A stretch of 39,943 bases of DNA from assembly GCA_004292695.1 (NCBI GenBank), contig RDXV01000026.1, positions 1 to 39,943 on the forward strand. Reading direction: 5' to 3'. Below are positions 1 to 8,435 of this stretch, piece by piece. A program made the translations under genes and the position numbers. The notes below the pieces were generated by a model. That model was given only the letters and a program-made list of their open reading frames with translations. It was not told the origin of the DNA and did not search any database. Source of the stretch: Nostocales cyanobacterium (GTDB taxonomy: Bacteria; Cyanobacteriota; Cyanobacteriia; Cyanobacteriales; Nostocaceae). The first letter of the stretch is position 1, and the number at the start of each line of letters is the position of its first letter.

Positions 1-112
1 CATCGGCTATTTCTCGTTCTTGTCTTTCTGAATGAGTAGATCCTGATTTACGACGATTTGCAAACCAATCAAATAAAGACTTTAAACCGCGTGATTCTTC
101 GTTGTTTGCCAT
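1..112 (-). CDS. accD: Acetyl-CoA carboxylase carboxyltransferase subunit beta, N-terminal part only
   Basis: Only the first 37 codons lie in the window; the gene runs off the left edge. The reading from the ATG at 112 contains LKSLFDWFANRRK and then QEREIAD, which I recognise as the N-terminus of cyanobacterial AccD, just ahead of its zinc-binding region. AccD is one half of the carboxyltransferase that moves the carboxyl group from biotin carrier protein to acetyl-CoA, the first committed step of fatty acid synthesis. It lies on the same strand as pilD and leuB but is separated from pilD by almost 800 bases, so it probably has its own promoter. The zinc ribbon and catalytic core are outside the window. 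Confidence 0.8.
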   Translation of the reverse strand, partial: MANNEESRGLKSLFDWFANRRKSGSTHSERQEREIAD

Positions 113-888
113 TTTTTATCTTATGTGAGTAGGTAGGAGATTCAAAACAAGTCGTTACAAGTGGAAATTTGGGTATTGACTTGGCCTACGTTGGGAGTAG
201 GTGTGATAATGGGAGATGATTTTTATGATGATTTATTGTTAATTGGCTAAATCATCAAGTTCAGGATTATGCAATGCAGACAAGATGAAAGCATTTCTCA
301 AGGAGTCAGGAGTCAGGAGTCAGGAGTCAGAATATTTGTTTGTAGCACTAAGGTACAGAAGTACGTTTTCTCATCAATTATCAAGAATAACTTGACAACT
401 GTAATTCATTCTGAATCCTGACTGAGATACTCAAGAATTAATGCTCCAAATTGGGGAAATCAGTGGACTACTGACAAATTATGCTCATTCCTTTCTGAAG
501 TCTAACTTCTGAATTTTGACAGAATTTTTTGTTAGTAGTTGAGTGACAATGATTTGCCAATAACAATTTTGTACCGTTTTGTACTGTTGGTTTGTGATAA
601 TTTATTGATGTCAACTTACTGGCAAAGCCTGTGTCAGCATTTGCTTTTACATAACCCCCATGAAAACGAAGTTATATTCTTTTGGGGGTAAATATCAAGT
701 CATGAGCTAATATTAGCAAAATATAAAGATTCAATGGGGTTATGAAAGTTACAGTCATGGTAGATGTCAGCTACTGATGATGATATTAGAGGTGAATGAT
801 CAAAAAAAATGTTAAGGACGATTTCATTAAGTTTGTTATGGAAATAGCAATTGTGAATTTTGAATTGCTGGATTTGTTTGACTTGGTT
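113..888. other. Intergenic region between accD and pilD
   Basis: I see no convincing gene in these 776 bases. They hold an AGGAGTC heptamer array (301-330) and a stem-loop with arms ACCCCCA (654-660) and TGGGGGT (683-689) around a 22-base loop. The leader and promoter of accD must lie here, but I cannot place a -10/-35 pair with confidence. Confidence 0.6.
301..330. repeat. Heptamer tandem repeat AGGAGTC
   Basis: Four perfect copies of AGGAGTC, plus two bases of a fifth. The same heptamer recurs downstream of the GntR gene (26292-26340). Short tandem repeats with a seven-base period are a known trait of filamentous cyanobacterial genomes. Confidence 0.9.
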
Positions 889-1710
889 TCATGAAAGAGG
901 GAACATAAGCCGCAGATAGGATGATACAATTGCCTCTCCAGCAAAGGCGGAAATTACCGCACCCGATGCCAGAAAAGGACCAAAGGGCATTTTTTGTCCC
1001 ATTTGATGGCGTGACAACATCATAGCACCTCCACCTACCACTGCTCCTAAAAAGCAAGCCATAAAAGCTGCCACTAATAGAGATTTCCAGCCTAACCAAG
1101 CGCCCATCATGGCTGATAATTTGGCATCACCAGCGCCCATGACGGGTTTACCAAATGCTACAGAACCTAAAATAGAAATACTATCAAATAACCATAGTCC
1201 TAAAACTGCGCCACCGATACCAAAAATCAGATGTTTAACGACTCCATTCCAACTAGCTTCGGTGAAATAACCTAAAATCACTTGAAAACATAAGCCTAAG
1301 ACTAAACCAGACTTAGTAAGGGGTCCTGGTAAAGTCATGGTATCCCAGTCAATGAGGGATAGAGCTAACAACCAACTACAAAAAGCCCAATAACCTACGG
1401 TAATAAATGAAAATTGAAATACCCAAAATACGATTAAGAATATAATTGCGGTGACTGCTTCTACAATGGGGTAGCGTGAGGAGATTTTAGTATGACAGTA
1501 ATGGCATCTTCCCTTTAACCACAACCAACCAAAAACAGGTACATTGTGATATGCTTTTAACTGGTTTAAGCACTTGGGACAACGAGAAGGCGGCCATAAT
1601 AATGATAAACCTGCTGGTAAGCGATAAACTACAACGTTGATAAAACTACCAACAGCAGCCCCCAAAATGAAGACAATAATACTAGCAGGGACGAAAATGA
1701 AGATGTCCAT
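889..1710 (-). CDS. pilD: Prepilin peptidase / N-methyltransferase (type IV leader peptidase)
   Basis: A 273-residue polytopic inner-membrane aspartic protease that cleaves the leader of type IV prepilins and methylates the new N-terminus. The N-terminal part has the GSFINVVVYRLP signature and two zinc-type CxxC pairs (C44/C47 and C69/C72), as in bifunctional PilD. The catalytic aspartates are in the loop LIDWDTM and in the GAGDAKL (GxGD) motif. Length is normal for the family, with several hydrophobic segments. It would serve type IV pili, which give motility and DNA uptake in cyanobacteria. It is not expected to process the chaperone-usher pilus further along the window, whose subunits carry ordinary signal peptides. 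It is on the same strand as its neighbours leuB and accD. Confidence 0.95.
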   Translation of the reverse strand: MDIFIFVPASIIVFILGAAVGSFINVVVYRLPAGLSLLWPPSRCPKCLNQLKAYHNVPVFGWLWLKGRCHYCHTKISSRYPIVEAVTAIIFLIVFWVFQFSFITVGYWAFCSWLLALSLIDWDTMTLPGPLTKSGLVLGLCFQVILGYFTEASWNGVVKHLIFGIGGAVLGLWLFDSISILGSVAFGKPVMGAGDAKLSAMMGAWLGWKSLLVAAFMACFLGAVVGGGAMMLSRHQMGQKMPFGPFLASGAVISAFAGEAIVSSYLRLMFPLS

Positions 1711-1770
1711 ATTGTCAGTTTTTATTGGTTATTAGTCATTGGGTATTGGGTATTGGTAGAAATGTTTTCC

Positions 1771-1800
1771 TATTCCCTATTCCCTATTCCCTATTCCCTA
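1771..1800. repeat. Heptamer tandem repeat TATTCCC
   Basis: Four perfect copies plus two bases, in the gap between pilD and the next gene. The stop codon of the small gene at 1798 lies at the edge of the array. Confidence 0.9.
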
Positions 1801-2058
1801 ATACATATATGATTCTATCTGTTGTAAGGGTATAAAACATTCCTGGGGTAATAAAACTGGATGTTGTGTAAAAATTACCTTACCCCGATAAGTGAGGCGA
1901 CTAATTGCTACTCCTGAAGGTTGACCGGCAATTTCTGGATGTACTTCGCAGTATGTGTAGTAGATTTGTCCAGCAGCACGGATGACGGCTGGATCTACTA
2001 AAGCTGTTTGGGTGGGGGGGACAGTATAATTTTCCTGTCCTTGTAGTGAAGCGTACAC
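1798..2058 (-). CDS. Small conserved hypothetical protein
   Basis: An 86-residue protein with no signal peptide or membrane segment and no domain I recognise. The composition looks like a real folded protein (PPTQTALVDP, AGQIYYTYCEVHPE, SRLTYRGKVIF) and coding density between leuB and pilD supports it. The only start available is a GTG at 2058, with a weak AGGA about 12 bases ahead, so the N-terminus is uncertain. The C-terminus abuts a heptamer array. It is co-oriented with leuB and pilD and could be co-transcribed with them. Function unknown. Confidence 0.5.
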   Translation of the reverse strand: MYASLQGQENYTVPPTQTALVDPAVIRAAGQIYYTYCEVHPEIAGQPSGVAISRLTYRGKVIFTQHPVLLPQECFIPLQQIESYMY

Positions 2059-2146
2059 TATTGGTTATTTTTCCTGATGGATTTGCTTTCAGTTTATCGA
2101 AAACTTTTAGCAAAGAATACTAAAGTTTTCAAGTGGTACATTGTAA

Positions 2147-3235
2147 CTATTTTGATTCGAGAATCTTGATTAAAGCGTCACCCATTGCGCGACATCCTAA
2201 TAGATTCATTCCTGGGGACATGATATCTCCTGTGCGATCGCCTTGTTGTAAAACCTGTAACACTGCATCTTCTATCATATCTGCTGCTGCTGGTTGATCT
2301 AAGTCATACCGTAACATCATGGCTGCACTTAATACCTGTGCTAAGGGGTTGGCTTTGTCTTGCCCGGCTATATCTGGGGCTGAACCGTGTACGGGTTCAT
2401 ATACACCAGGACCGGAAGCACCTAAACTGGCAGATGGTAACATTCCTATACTACCGGTGAGCATGGCGGCAGCATCGGATAAAATATCACCAAATAAATT
2501 ACCAGTAACGATTGTATCAAATTGTTTGGGGGCGCGGACTAATTGCATGGCGGCGTTATCTACATAGAGGTGAGATAGTTCTATTTCGGGATATTCTGTA
2601 GCCAGTGTGGTCATTTTTTCTCGCCATAGTTGAGATACATCTAATACATTTGCTTTGTCCACTGAACAAAGTTTGCCACCCCGTTTTTTGGCAGTTTCAA
2701 AGGCAACTCTGCCTATTCTTTCTATTTCTGATTCATTATAGACCATAGTATTTACACCACGTCTTTCTCCAGTTTCAGTAGTAAAAATACCCTTTGGCTT
2801 ACCGAAATAAATCCCACCTGTGAGTTCTCTGACTACCATAATATCTACACCTTCGACGACTTCTTTTTTTAAGGTAGATGCGTCTATGAGTTGGGGGATG
2901 ATTTTTGCAGGTCGTAAATTTGCAAAGAGTTCTAAACCTGCTCTTAGTCCTAATAAACCCGCTTCTGGGCGTTTATCTGAGGGGAGGGAGTCCCATTTGT
3001 AACCACCTATTGCTGCGAGTAATACTGAATCACTGTTACGACAAGTTTCTAAAGTTGCGGATGGGAGTGGTTCTCCGGTTTCATCTATTGCAGCACCACC
3101 GATGAGGGCGGTTTTAAAGTCAAAGTTGATATCAAAACGTTTAGCAATGACTTTGAGTACTTCCACTGCAACGGCCATTATTTCGGGTCCAATACCATCT
3201 CCGGGAAGTAGGGTGATGCGGTAGTTTTTTGTCAT
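2147..3235 (-). CDS. leuB: 3-isopropylmalate dehydrogenase
   Basis: A 362-residue enzyme of leucine synthesis that oxidises and decarboxylates 3-isopropylmalate with NAD+ to give 2-oxoisocaproate. It shows the family's N-terminal [11 protein letters not shown], the substrate arginine region ([13 protein letters not shown]), the metal-binding aspartate segment ([18 protein letters not shown]) and the NAD-binding segment [19 protein letters not shown]. Length and start (ATG at 3235) fit the family. It is a cytosolic dimer. The gene is intact, and nothing in the sequence shows a leucine leader peptide or T-box. Confidence 0.97.
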   Translation of the reverse strand: MTKNYRITLLPGDGIGPEIMAVAVEVLKVIAKRFDINFDFKTALIGGAAIDETGEPLPSATLETCRNSDSVLLAAIGGYKWDSLPSDKRPEAGLLGLRAGLELFANLRPAKIIPQLIDASTLKKEVVEGVDIMVVRELTGGIYFGKPKGIFTTETGERRGVNTMVYNESEIERIGRVAFETAKKRGGKLCSVDKANVLDVSQLWREKMTTLATEYPEIELSHLYVDNAAMQLVRAPKQFDTIVTGNLFGDILSDAAAMLTGSIGMLPSASLGASGPGVYEPVHGSAPDIAGQDKANPLAQVLSAAMMLRYDLDQPAAADMIEDAVLQVLQQGDRTGDIMSPGMNLLGCRAMGDALIKILESK

Positions 3236-3360
3236 GGTTGTGTTAATGGGTGTTTGTTTGCAGATTAATTATCATACCAGTGAGGAGTCAGTTTTTTGAT
3301 ATCTCACGCAAAGACGCAAAGCAAGAACACAATATTTATGAAAGTTATTCTAAATTCTTC

Positions 3361-3386
3361 ATTCTAAATTCTAAATTCTAAATTCT
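3361..3386. repeat. Heptamer tandem repeat ATTCTAA
   Basis: Three perfect copies and a partial fourth, directly abutting the stop codon of the MotB-like gene. The 3' end of that gene may have been trimmed or extended by repeat turnover. Confidence 0.85.
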
Positions 3387-4103
3387 TCATTCCGGTGTTA
3401 CATATTCTCCAACTTGTGCAAATCTTATTTCTATTCTTCTGCGTTTCTCGTTTTCCTGATCACCTTTAGGTGCAAATCCTTGATTTTCTGGTAAAAATAA
3501 TTGTGCTGCTGAATATGCTCTAAATTGCACTTTTTTAAATCGAGATAATCTGGTTTGATTTTGAGCTTTTTTTAATTCTTTGACTACTGATAATGCTCGC
3601 ATTAAACCTAAATCAGCATTAGAACGAGGACATAAAGTATCAATTTTTTGATTACCTGTAGCAACATTATTTAATTCTTGATCTAAACGCTTTTTGTTTT
3701 TATTTTTAGGTTGATCACATTCAAAAAAATTTACTGATGTATCATCAGTATGTCCTATAACTTCTAGTACCTCAGTTTCATTATTACATTGCGCTTGTTG
3801 AGAGAGGGTTTTTTCTATTAATTTTAGGATTTTTCCAGGTTGGTTATTTGCAAAGATATCAGTTTCTAAACTATCTGGTAAAACCGCTTTACCTAATTCA
3901 AAACTGTATTCTGTGGAAGGAAGGTTAATAATTGTTGGTTCACAAGATTTTGTAAGTTCAGAAGGATTTGAACTGTTTTGAGATACGACAAATAACAATA
4001 GTAAAGTAATAATCATAAACGCATTGGACATTAAATCTGTAAAAGATGTCCAAATTGTAAAGGTTTCATTATTCTGGGAATTATTACGATTTCTTCTTTG
4101 CAT
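3387..4103 (-). CDS. MotB/ZorB-like membrane protein with OmpA peptidoglycan-binding domain
   Basis: About 238 residues from the ATG at 4103; a TTG at 4124 in the same frame would add seven. A short cytoplasmic N-terminus leads into one transmembrane helix, WTSFTDLMSNAFMIITLLLL, with an aspartate at its start where MotB/ZorB-type stators carry the proton-binding residue. The periplasmic part has OmpA-like signatures: VIGHTDD, the LMRALSVVKEL helix, and ENEKRRRIEIRF near the end. It follows the MotA/ZorA-like gene on the same strand with about a 117-base gap holding an inverted repeat, so the two likely form a proton channel. Cyanobacteria have no flagella, so a stator role is unlikely; ZorB of Zorya defence systems is the closest architecture. 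Exact subfamily not proven. Confidence 0.75.
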   Translation of the reverse strand: MQRRNRNNSQNNETFTIWTSFTDLMSNAFMIITLLLLFVVSQNSSNPSELTKSCEPTIINLPSTEYSFELGKAVLPDSLETDIFANNQPGKILKLIEKTLSQQAQCNNETEVLEVIGHTDDTSVNFFECDQPKNKNKKRLDQELNNVATGNQKIDTLCPRSNADLGLMRALSVVKELKKAQNQTRLSRFKKVQFRAYSAAQLFLPENQGFAPKGDQENEKRRRIEIRFAQVGEYVTPE

Positions 4104-4136
4104 AATGAGGTTCAATAAGTTCAAATTTTCTGATTT

Positions 4137-4204
4137 CAGATCCCCGACTTCTATAATTGATTGACATTTTGTTAACAGGAATAGTAAAAGAAGTTGGGGA
4201 TCTG
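4137..4204. repeat. Inverted repeat AGATCCCCGACTTCT, copy A
   Basis: Left arm CAGATCCCCGACTTCT (4137-4152) and right arm AGAAGTTGGGGATCTG (4189-4204) can pair with one mismatch around a 36-base loop. It sits between the two channel genes, where it could form an mRNA hairpin. Confidence 0.85.
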
Positions 4205-4220
4205 GTTGATTTTATGATTG

Positions 4221-5669
4221 TTAATTTTGTGATTGTTGGAATTGTTGAAAGTTGGTTAATAATACAGAGAGGTTACTATTGATTTGTTGCAACATTTGGG
4301 AATTTTGATTAAGTTGATTTGCTGTAGTTTGTAATTGATTAATTTGATTTCCTAACATGGCTGCTAATTGGGGTATATTATTATTAGATGATAGGGTTGC
4401 ATTGTTAATTAATCCTGCTAATTGTTGGATGCTGGTATTATATTCTCCTACCTGAAAAGTGTGTTGATTTAAAGCAGCAATGATTTGGGTGACATTGCTA
4501 TTAAATGTTTGACTGGAAGTAGAAATATTATTGACATTTTGTAATAGACTATCTGCAACATTGGTGAGATTTTGTTGATTATTTTGCATTAAGTTTTTAA
4601 CATCGTTAGAGTTGGTAGTTAAGGTATTAGCGAGATTTTGGAGATTATCTGCATTCTTTTGAGCTAATCTTGATATCAAGTGAGAATTATTGATTAATGT
4701 ATCATTGACATTTGCTAAATTATCTACATTTTTTTCTAGTACAGATGTTGATTTTTCTAAGGATGTTGATGATGTAAGTAAGGATGAGGAAATATCAGTA
4801 AATTTTATTGTTAAGTTTGCTATATTAGCAGTAGCATTATTTAAAACATTTGCTCCTGTTTGCATGGTTTGGGAAGATTGATTAATAATAGTTTGAAAGT
4901 TATTTGCAGAAGTATTAATTTTATTTGTAGCTTCTGTCATAGCGGTTGCGAATTTTTTGGTGTTTTCATCTAAACCATTTAAAAAATTATTTAACGTTGA
5001 TGAGTATTGGTTAATAGATGTAATTAACTGATCTATTTTACTGGTATTTTGACTATTTAACAAAAACTCATTATCAATATAATTTTCTAGGGAGATGATT
5101 AAATTTTCTTTTTGTATTTCTAATTCTGATACGGGGTGAAATTTAACTAAGAAGATACTACAAGCTAATGCAAACAAACTACTACCGAAAGCTATACCCA
5201 TTGAACTAACAATGTTTGGTAAAATGGTTTGTATGTTTACTTCACCCCCTAGATTACTACTAATTAAAATCAGATTTAAAGTAATTCCTAAAAAAGTACC
5301 TAATAATCCTAGTGATAAGAGAAAATTGGGCAAAGATTGATAATAACGTTTATTTTTTTCCCAGTCTTTTAAGTGATCATTTGTTTTAGTATCTATTAAA
5401 GCTGCTTTATTGATTTGTTCATATTTAGTTTGGTGGCGATTATAGACATATGTAATGTCATTTATAATTGTTTGTTGTAACGATGATTGAAATTTATTTT
5501 GTAATTCTTTTCTAATTTTCATCCCATCCCATGTTAAGTAAATAGTTAAAACTGCAAATCCTAAAACAACCAAATAGGAAAAGTATTGTCTACTGGATGG
5601 GACGAAAGCATAAATAATAATAAATAAGACGCTTAAACTTAATAGGGAATAACGAATTTGATTGTTCAT
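4221..5669 (-). CDS. MotA/ExbB/ZorA-like proton channel protein with long helical tail
   Basis: A 482-residue protein. Residues about 7-48 hold two hydrophobic segments. Two more (LPNFLLSLGLLGTFLGITLN and IVSSMGIAFGSSLFALACSI) match the MotA/TolQ/ExbB channel core, where the second pair of helices lines the proton path. The last roughly 280 residues are a continuous Asn/Gln/Ser/Thr-rich helical stretch with regular leucine/isoleucine spacing, a probable long coiled-coil-like cytoplasmic tail. A long intracellular tail on a MotA-like channel is the hallmark of ZorA in Zorya systems. The start at 5669 has an AGGAA about five bases ahead. Next gene on the strand is the ZorB-like partner. No obvious effector follows. 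It might instead be an ExbB/TolQ-type energiser of another membrane process. Confidence 0.7.
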   Translation of the reverse strand: MNNQIRYSLLSLSVLFIIIYAFVPSSRQYFSYLVVLGFAVLTIYLTWDGMKIRKELQNKFQSSLQQTIINDITYVYNRHQTKYEQINKAALIDTKTNDHLKDWEKNKRYYQSLPNFLLSLGLLGTFLGITLNLILISSNLGGEVNIQTILPNIVSSMGIAFGSSLFALACSIFLVKFHPVSELEIQKENLIISLENYIDNEFLLNSQNTSKIDQLITSINQYSSTLNNFLNGLDENTKKFATAMTEATNKINTSANNFQTIINQSSQTMQTGANVLNNATANIANLTIKFTDISSSLLTSSTSLEKSTSVLEKNVDNLANVNDTLINNSHLISRLAQKNADNLQNLANTLTTNSNDVKNLMQNNQQNLTNVADSLLQNVNNISTSSQTFNSNVTQIIAALNQHTFQVGEYNTSIQQLAGLINNATLSSNNNIPQLAAMLGNQINQLQTTANQLNQNSQMLQQINSNLSVLLTNFQQFQQSQN

Positions 5670-5719
5670 AATGTTCCTGGTTGATGACTTTTATTTTGAT
5701 TTTTTGAAAAATTCCTAAT

Positions 5720-5785
5720 CAGATCCCCGACTTCTGATATTAGTGCATGATTTATGAATATTCTTAAAGAAGAATTTAGGGATCT
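5720..5785. repeat. Inverted repeat AGATCCCCGACTTCT, copy B (degenerate)
   Basis: A perfect left arm CAGATCCCCGACTTCT (5720-5735) faces a diverged right arm ending GGGATCTT (5778-5785). It lies in the divergent promoter region between the ZorA-like gene and the kinase. Confidence 0.6.
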
Positions 5786-5942
5786 TCATCCTGATTTTTT
5801 ACGTAAAAATACTTAATAAATTAACTAAGGTAAGTTTAGCTAACTATAGCATATTTGGTATAGTATAGATTAAGTAAAATTTCTTAATCTTTGCTGATGC
5901 TGAAGATGAGAAAGGGGATAATCTCTATGATGGTGGTGTTAT

Positions 5943-7016
5943 ATGAATACAGTATTAGGCCTGTGGGTTGGTGAAAAGTATCAATTAGTTAAATTATTGG
6001 GAGAAGGTACTTTTGGAAGAACTTATTTAGCGCAGGATCAAAATAATAATAAATACGCGGTTAAGAAATTTACTTTTGCTAGTTTGAATACTGGAAAAAT
6101 GGCGATCGCCAAAAGAAAGTTTGATGATGAAGTAACATTTTTACAGAAATTAGATCATCCACAAATTCCTAAGTTTGTAGAATATATAGAAGAAAATCAA
6201 GAACTATATTTAGTTCAGGAATATATTGATGGTGAAACATTAAGAGATAAATTGCATATAGCTACAAATTTTACCATTGCAAAATCTCGTAATCTGCTGA
6301 TAGATTTATTAAAACTCCTGGAATATCTACACCAAAAGAATATTATCCATCGTGATATTAAACCAGAAAATATCATGATAGATAAATATGATAAATTATA
6401 TCTAATAGATTTTGGAGCAGTTAAAGAAATAATTCCTAATCCTACCAACTTACAACCACCAGGAACTATAATTCATACTCTCGGATATGCACCCATAGAA
6501 CAAATAAAAGGATTCGCAAACTTTAATAGTGATATTTATGCACTGGGAATGACAATTATTGAATTAATTACGGGATTAAAACCTGATGAATTAACTAATG
6601 ATTGGTATGAAAAAATAACTATTAGTCATGATTTGCAAAAGATGTTATGTAAAATGATAGATGAAGATCAAGATATAAGATATCAGTCAGTACGGGAGAT
6701 ACTTAACGATTTCTACCAACCAACATATATACAACCAACAATTCCTATTCCACCTGTTAACACAAATAAAAATGAAGCAATAACTAATTCATTAAATTCA
6801 TCAAATTCACAAAGTCCACCAAATTCACAAAGTTCATCAAATTCACAAAATTCATCTGTGAATGTTACTAATGACTCAGGAATAGATATGATTTTATTTG
6901 GTGGGATGTTGACATTAATTTCTATCCTGATTTTTCATACTGCAATGTTACCAAGTATGAAAAAACCAGATTATCAAAATCCTGCAAACACAGAAAAAAT
7001 TATCAAATCGGAATAG
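5943..7016 (+). CDS. Membrane-anchored serine/threonine protein kinase
   Basis: A 357-residue kinase that phosphorylates Ser/Thr on unknown targets. All catalytic landmarks are present: glycine loop LGEGTFG (19-25), ATP-binding K41 in YAVKKF, catalytic HRDIKPEN (136-143), DFG (156-158) and a GYAPIEQ activation-segment motif. After the kinase fold comes a Ser/Asn/Gln low-complexity linker with repeated NSQSP/NSQSS units. Next is one transmembrane helix (about 318-340) and a short tail, so the kinase domain is cytoplasmic and tethered to the membrane. No extracellular sensor domain is present. It is divergent from the ZorAB-like pair, sharing a 273-base intergenic region, which suggests but does not prove a common role. 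It ends at a hairpin shared with the convergent Uma2 gene. Confidence 0.92.
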   Translation: MNTVLGLWVGEKYQLVKLLGEGTFGRTYLAQDQNNNKYAVKKFTFASLNTGKMAIAKRKFDDEVTFLQKLDHPQIPKFVEYIEENQELYLVQEYIDGETLRDKLHIATNFTIAKSRNLLIDLLKLLEYLHQKNIIHRDIKPENIMIDKYDKLYLIDFGAVKEIIPNPTNLQPPGTIIHTLGYAPIEQIKGFANFNSDIYALGMTIIELITGLKPDELTNDWYEKITISHDLQKMLCKMIDEDQDIRYQSVREILNDFYQPTYIQPTIPIPPVNTNKNEAITNSLNSSNSQSPPNSQSSSNSQNSSVNVTNDSGIDMILFGGMLTLISILIFHTAMLPSMKKPDYQNPANTEKIIKSE

Positions 7017-7025
7017 AAATTACAT

Positions 7026-7058
7026 AGATCCCCTATTTCTTTAAGAAGTCGGGGATCT
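7026..7058. terminator. Compact inverted repeat (copy C), possible bidirectional terminator
   Basis: Arms AGATCCCCTATTTCT (7026-7040) and AGAAGTCGGGGATCT (7044-7058) around a three-base loop lie exactly between two convergent genes that end at 7016 and 7071. This is the third copy of the repeat. No long T-run follows, so the terminator role is inferred from placement and stem strength. Confidence 0.55.
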
Positions 7059-7070
7059 GGTTACTACTAA

Positions 7071-7757
7071 TTAAATATCATCTGGGTTAACTCCTAATTC
7101 TCGTAATTTTCGCGCTAATTTTTCCGCTTTTAATCTTTCCTGATTTACTAATTCTTCAGGAGTGGGTAATCTTTCACCTTGTTGATTATACCAATATAAC
7201 CATTCTCGATTTCTTCCTAAATAAGTACCCCTTTCCCTTCCTAAAGCTAAACCAATTTCTGGCATCCATAACTGATCATCTGGTTGTAAAATGTATTGAT
7301 GATTTTCTAATTTATAGATTTCTAAAGGTTGGCGTTTACGGCGATATTGACGATTGGGAACATAAATTGCATAATATAAAATCCCTAACTTTGCATAGTC
7401 AACTTTCTTCTTTTCGTACTCACCACCGTAGGTTTTAGAAACCACTTCTAATGCAAAAATCGGGGAAATATTATCTTCTTCCCAGAGTACATAACTTAAC
7501 CTTCCTTCCTCACCAATAAAACGTTCAACACCCAAACTTAAAAAACCATCAGGAACTAAAGGTGGTTGACTTGGTGCATAATAAATTCCCATATCTACAC
7601 CAAAAAACCAATCATTTCTATTTTGCCAAACTAAAGCTAAAATCGCTTCTAATAAATTGGGAATGAGGTTTTGTAATTCGTTATCCACTGGAGTATCATC
7701 AGAGTCAGGAAGTTCCGCAGAAGATGGAAGACATTGACGCAAATCATAATTTAACAT
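7071..7757 (-). CDS. Uma2 family (DUF820) putative endonuclease
   Basis: About 228 residues from the ATG at 7757; an in-frame GTG at 7772 would add five. It shows the Uma2/DUF820 pattern, a PD-(D/E)xK nuclease-fold family greatly expanded in cyanobacteria: LVPDGFLSL (the aspartate strand), ISPIFALEVVS (the ExxS strand that replaces ExK) and KKKVDYAKLGILYYAIYVP. The C-terminal LKAEKLARKLRELGVNPDDI tail is typical of one Uma2 subgroup and recurs in the gene at 19167. Substrate unknown; the family is often called a nuclease on fold alone. It is convergent with the kinase. Confidence 0.85.
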   Translation of the reverse strand: MLNYDLRQCLPSSAELPDSDDTPVDNELQNLIPNLLEAILALVWQNRNDWFFGVDMGIYYAPSQPPLVPDGFLSLGVERFIGEEGRLSYVLWEEDNISPIFALEVVSKTYGGEYEKKKVDYAKLGILYYAIYVPNRQYRRKRQPLEIYKLENHQYILQPDDQLWMPEIGLALGRERGTYLGRNREWLYWYNQQGERLPTPEELVNQERLKAEKLARKLRELGVNPDDI

Positions 7758-7791
7758 AATCGTCTTCACCACAGCTAGAATAAGATAGAGC

Positions 7792-7856
7792 AGATCCCAG
7801 ACTTATTTGACGATACTGTCAATAAATTGTAAATTGAACGCAGAAGTCGGGGATCT
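7792..7856. repeat. Inverted repeat AGATCCCCGACTTCT, copy D
   Basis: Left arm AGATCCCAGACTTA (from 7792) is imperfect; right arm AGAAGTCGGGGATCT (7842-7856) is perfect. It lies upstream of the Uma2 gene. Confidence 0.6.
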
Positions 7857-7974
7857 AAATATTAACAATCTATATTATATAATAATTATCTTAACTTGAT
7901 CAGAAAGCTTATAATATGATCATTTATGTTATAATCAACAATAATCACAAATAATTACCTTGGGGATTTTCATA

Positions 7975-8193
7975 ATGACCACTGTTAACAATATCAATTT
8001 ACCTGACGAATTATATCAATATATAGCAAAATTAGCTAGGTCAGAAAATAATTCCATAGAAGATCAAATTGTGATTCTTTTGCAGAAAGCATTGCAGATG
8101 GAAAAAAAAGAAATAGAATCAGAAAGACGTAATAAAGTTTTAAAATTATTAGAAGAAACCCAAAATATTCGCCGCTCAAATCCAGTAGATTGA
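7975..8193 (+). CDS. Antitoxin-like ribbon-helix-helix protein, probably truncated by an in-frame stop
   Basis: A 72-residue protein starting at the ATG at 7975, with GGGG nine bases ahead; a longer TTG start at 7960 is less likely. The N-terminus (NINLPDELYQYIAKLARSENNSIEDQIVILLQKAL) reads as a FitA/VapB-like ribbon-helix-helix DNA-binding domain, followed by a charged helix. The reading stops at TGA (8191-8193), but the same frame continues for 15 more codons encoding KLPDSTKIIREDRDK before a TGA at 8239. That ending resembles C-termini of cyanobacterial VapB-like antitoxins as I remember them, so the TGA looks like a nonsense mutation. No toxin gene follows: an ATG overlapping the second stop opens only 11 codons. 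Probably a relic of a toxin-antitoxin pair. Confidence 0.55.
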   Translation: MTTVNNINLPDELYQYIAKLARSENNSIEDQIVILLQKALQMEKKEIESERRNKVLKLLEETQNIRRSNPVD

Positions 8194-8435
8194 AAATTAC
8201 CAGACAGTACAAAAATAATCAGAGAAGATAGAGATAAATGATAAATTGTGTGAAGGAAACCATTTTCTGGTGAATATCATACTGACAGTAGGTTACATAA
8301 ATTTATATATTCTTGAGAAAAAGTGTAAATTTATAGTTAAAAATACTGAAAAATTCATATCAGTAAAATCACACTTTTAGCAACTCATAAACAGTGATAG
8401 CTTAACAGCATTAACAATTTTATATAGGTAGAATA

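Noticed and set aside
1901-2113. Overlapping open frame beginning LKVFDKLKANPSGK
   Set aside because: It overlaps the more protein-like 86-residue frame and its C-terminal half is low quality; I keep the other frame.
3387-5669. Flagellar stator MotA/MotB
   Set aside because: Cyanobacteria have no flagella, the MotA-like protein has a long Asn/Gln-rich tail unlike MotA, and no flagellar genes are nearby.
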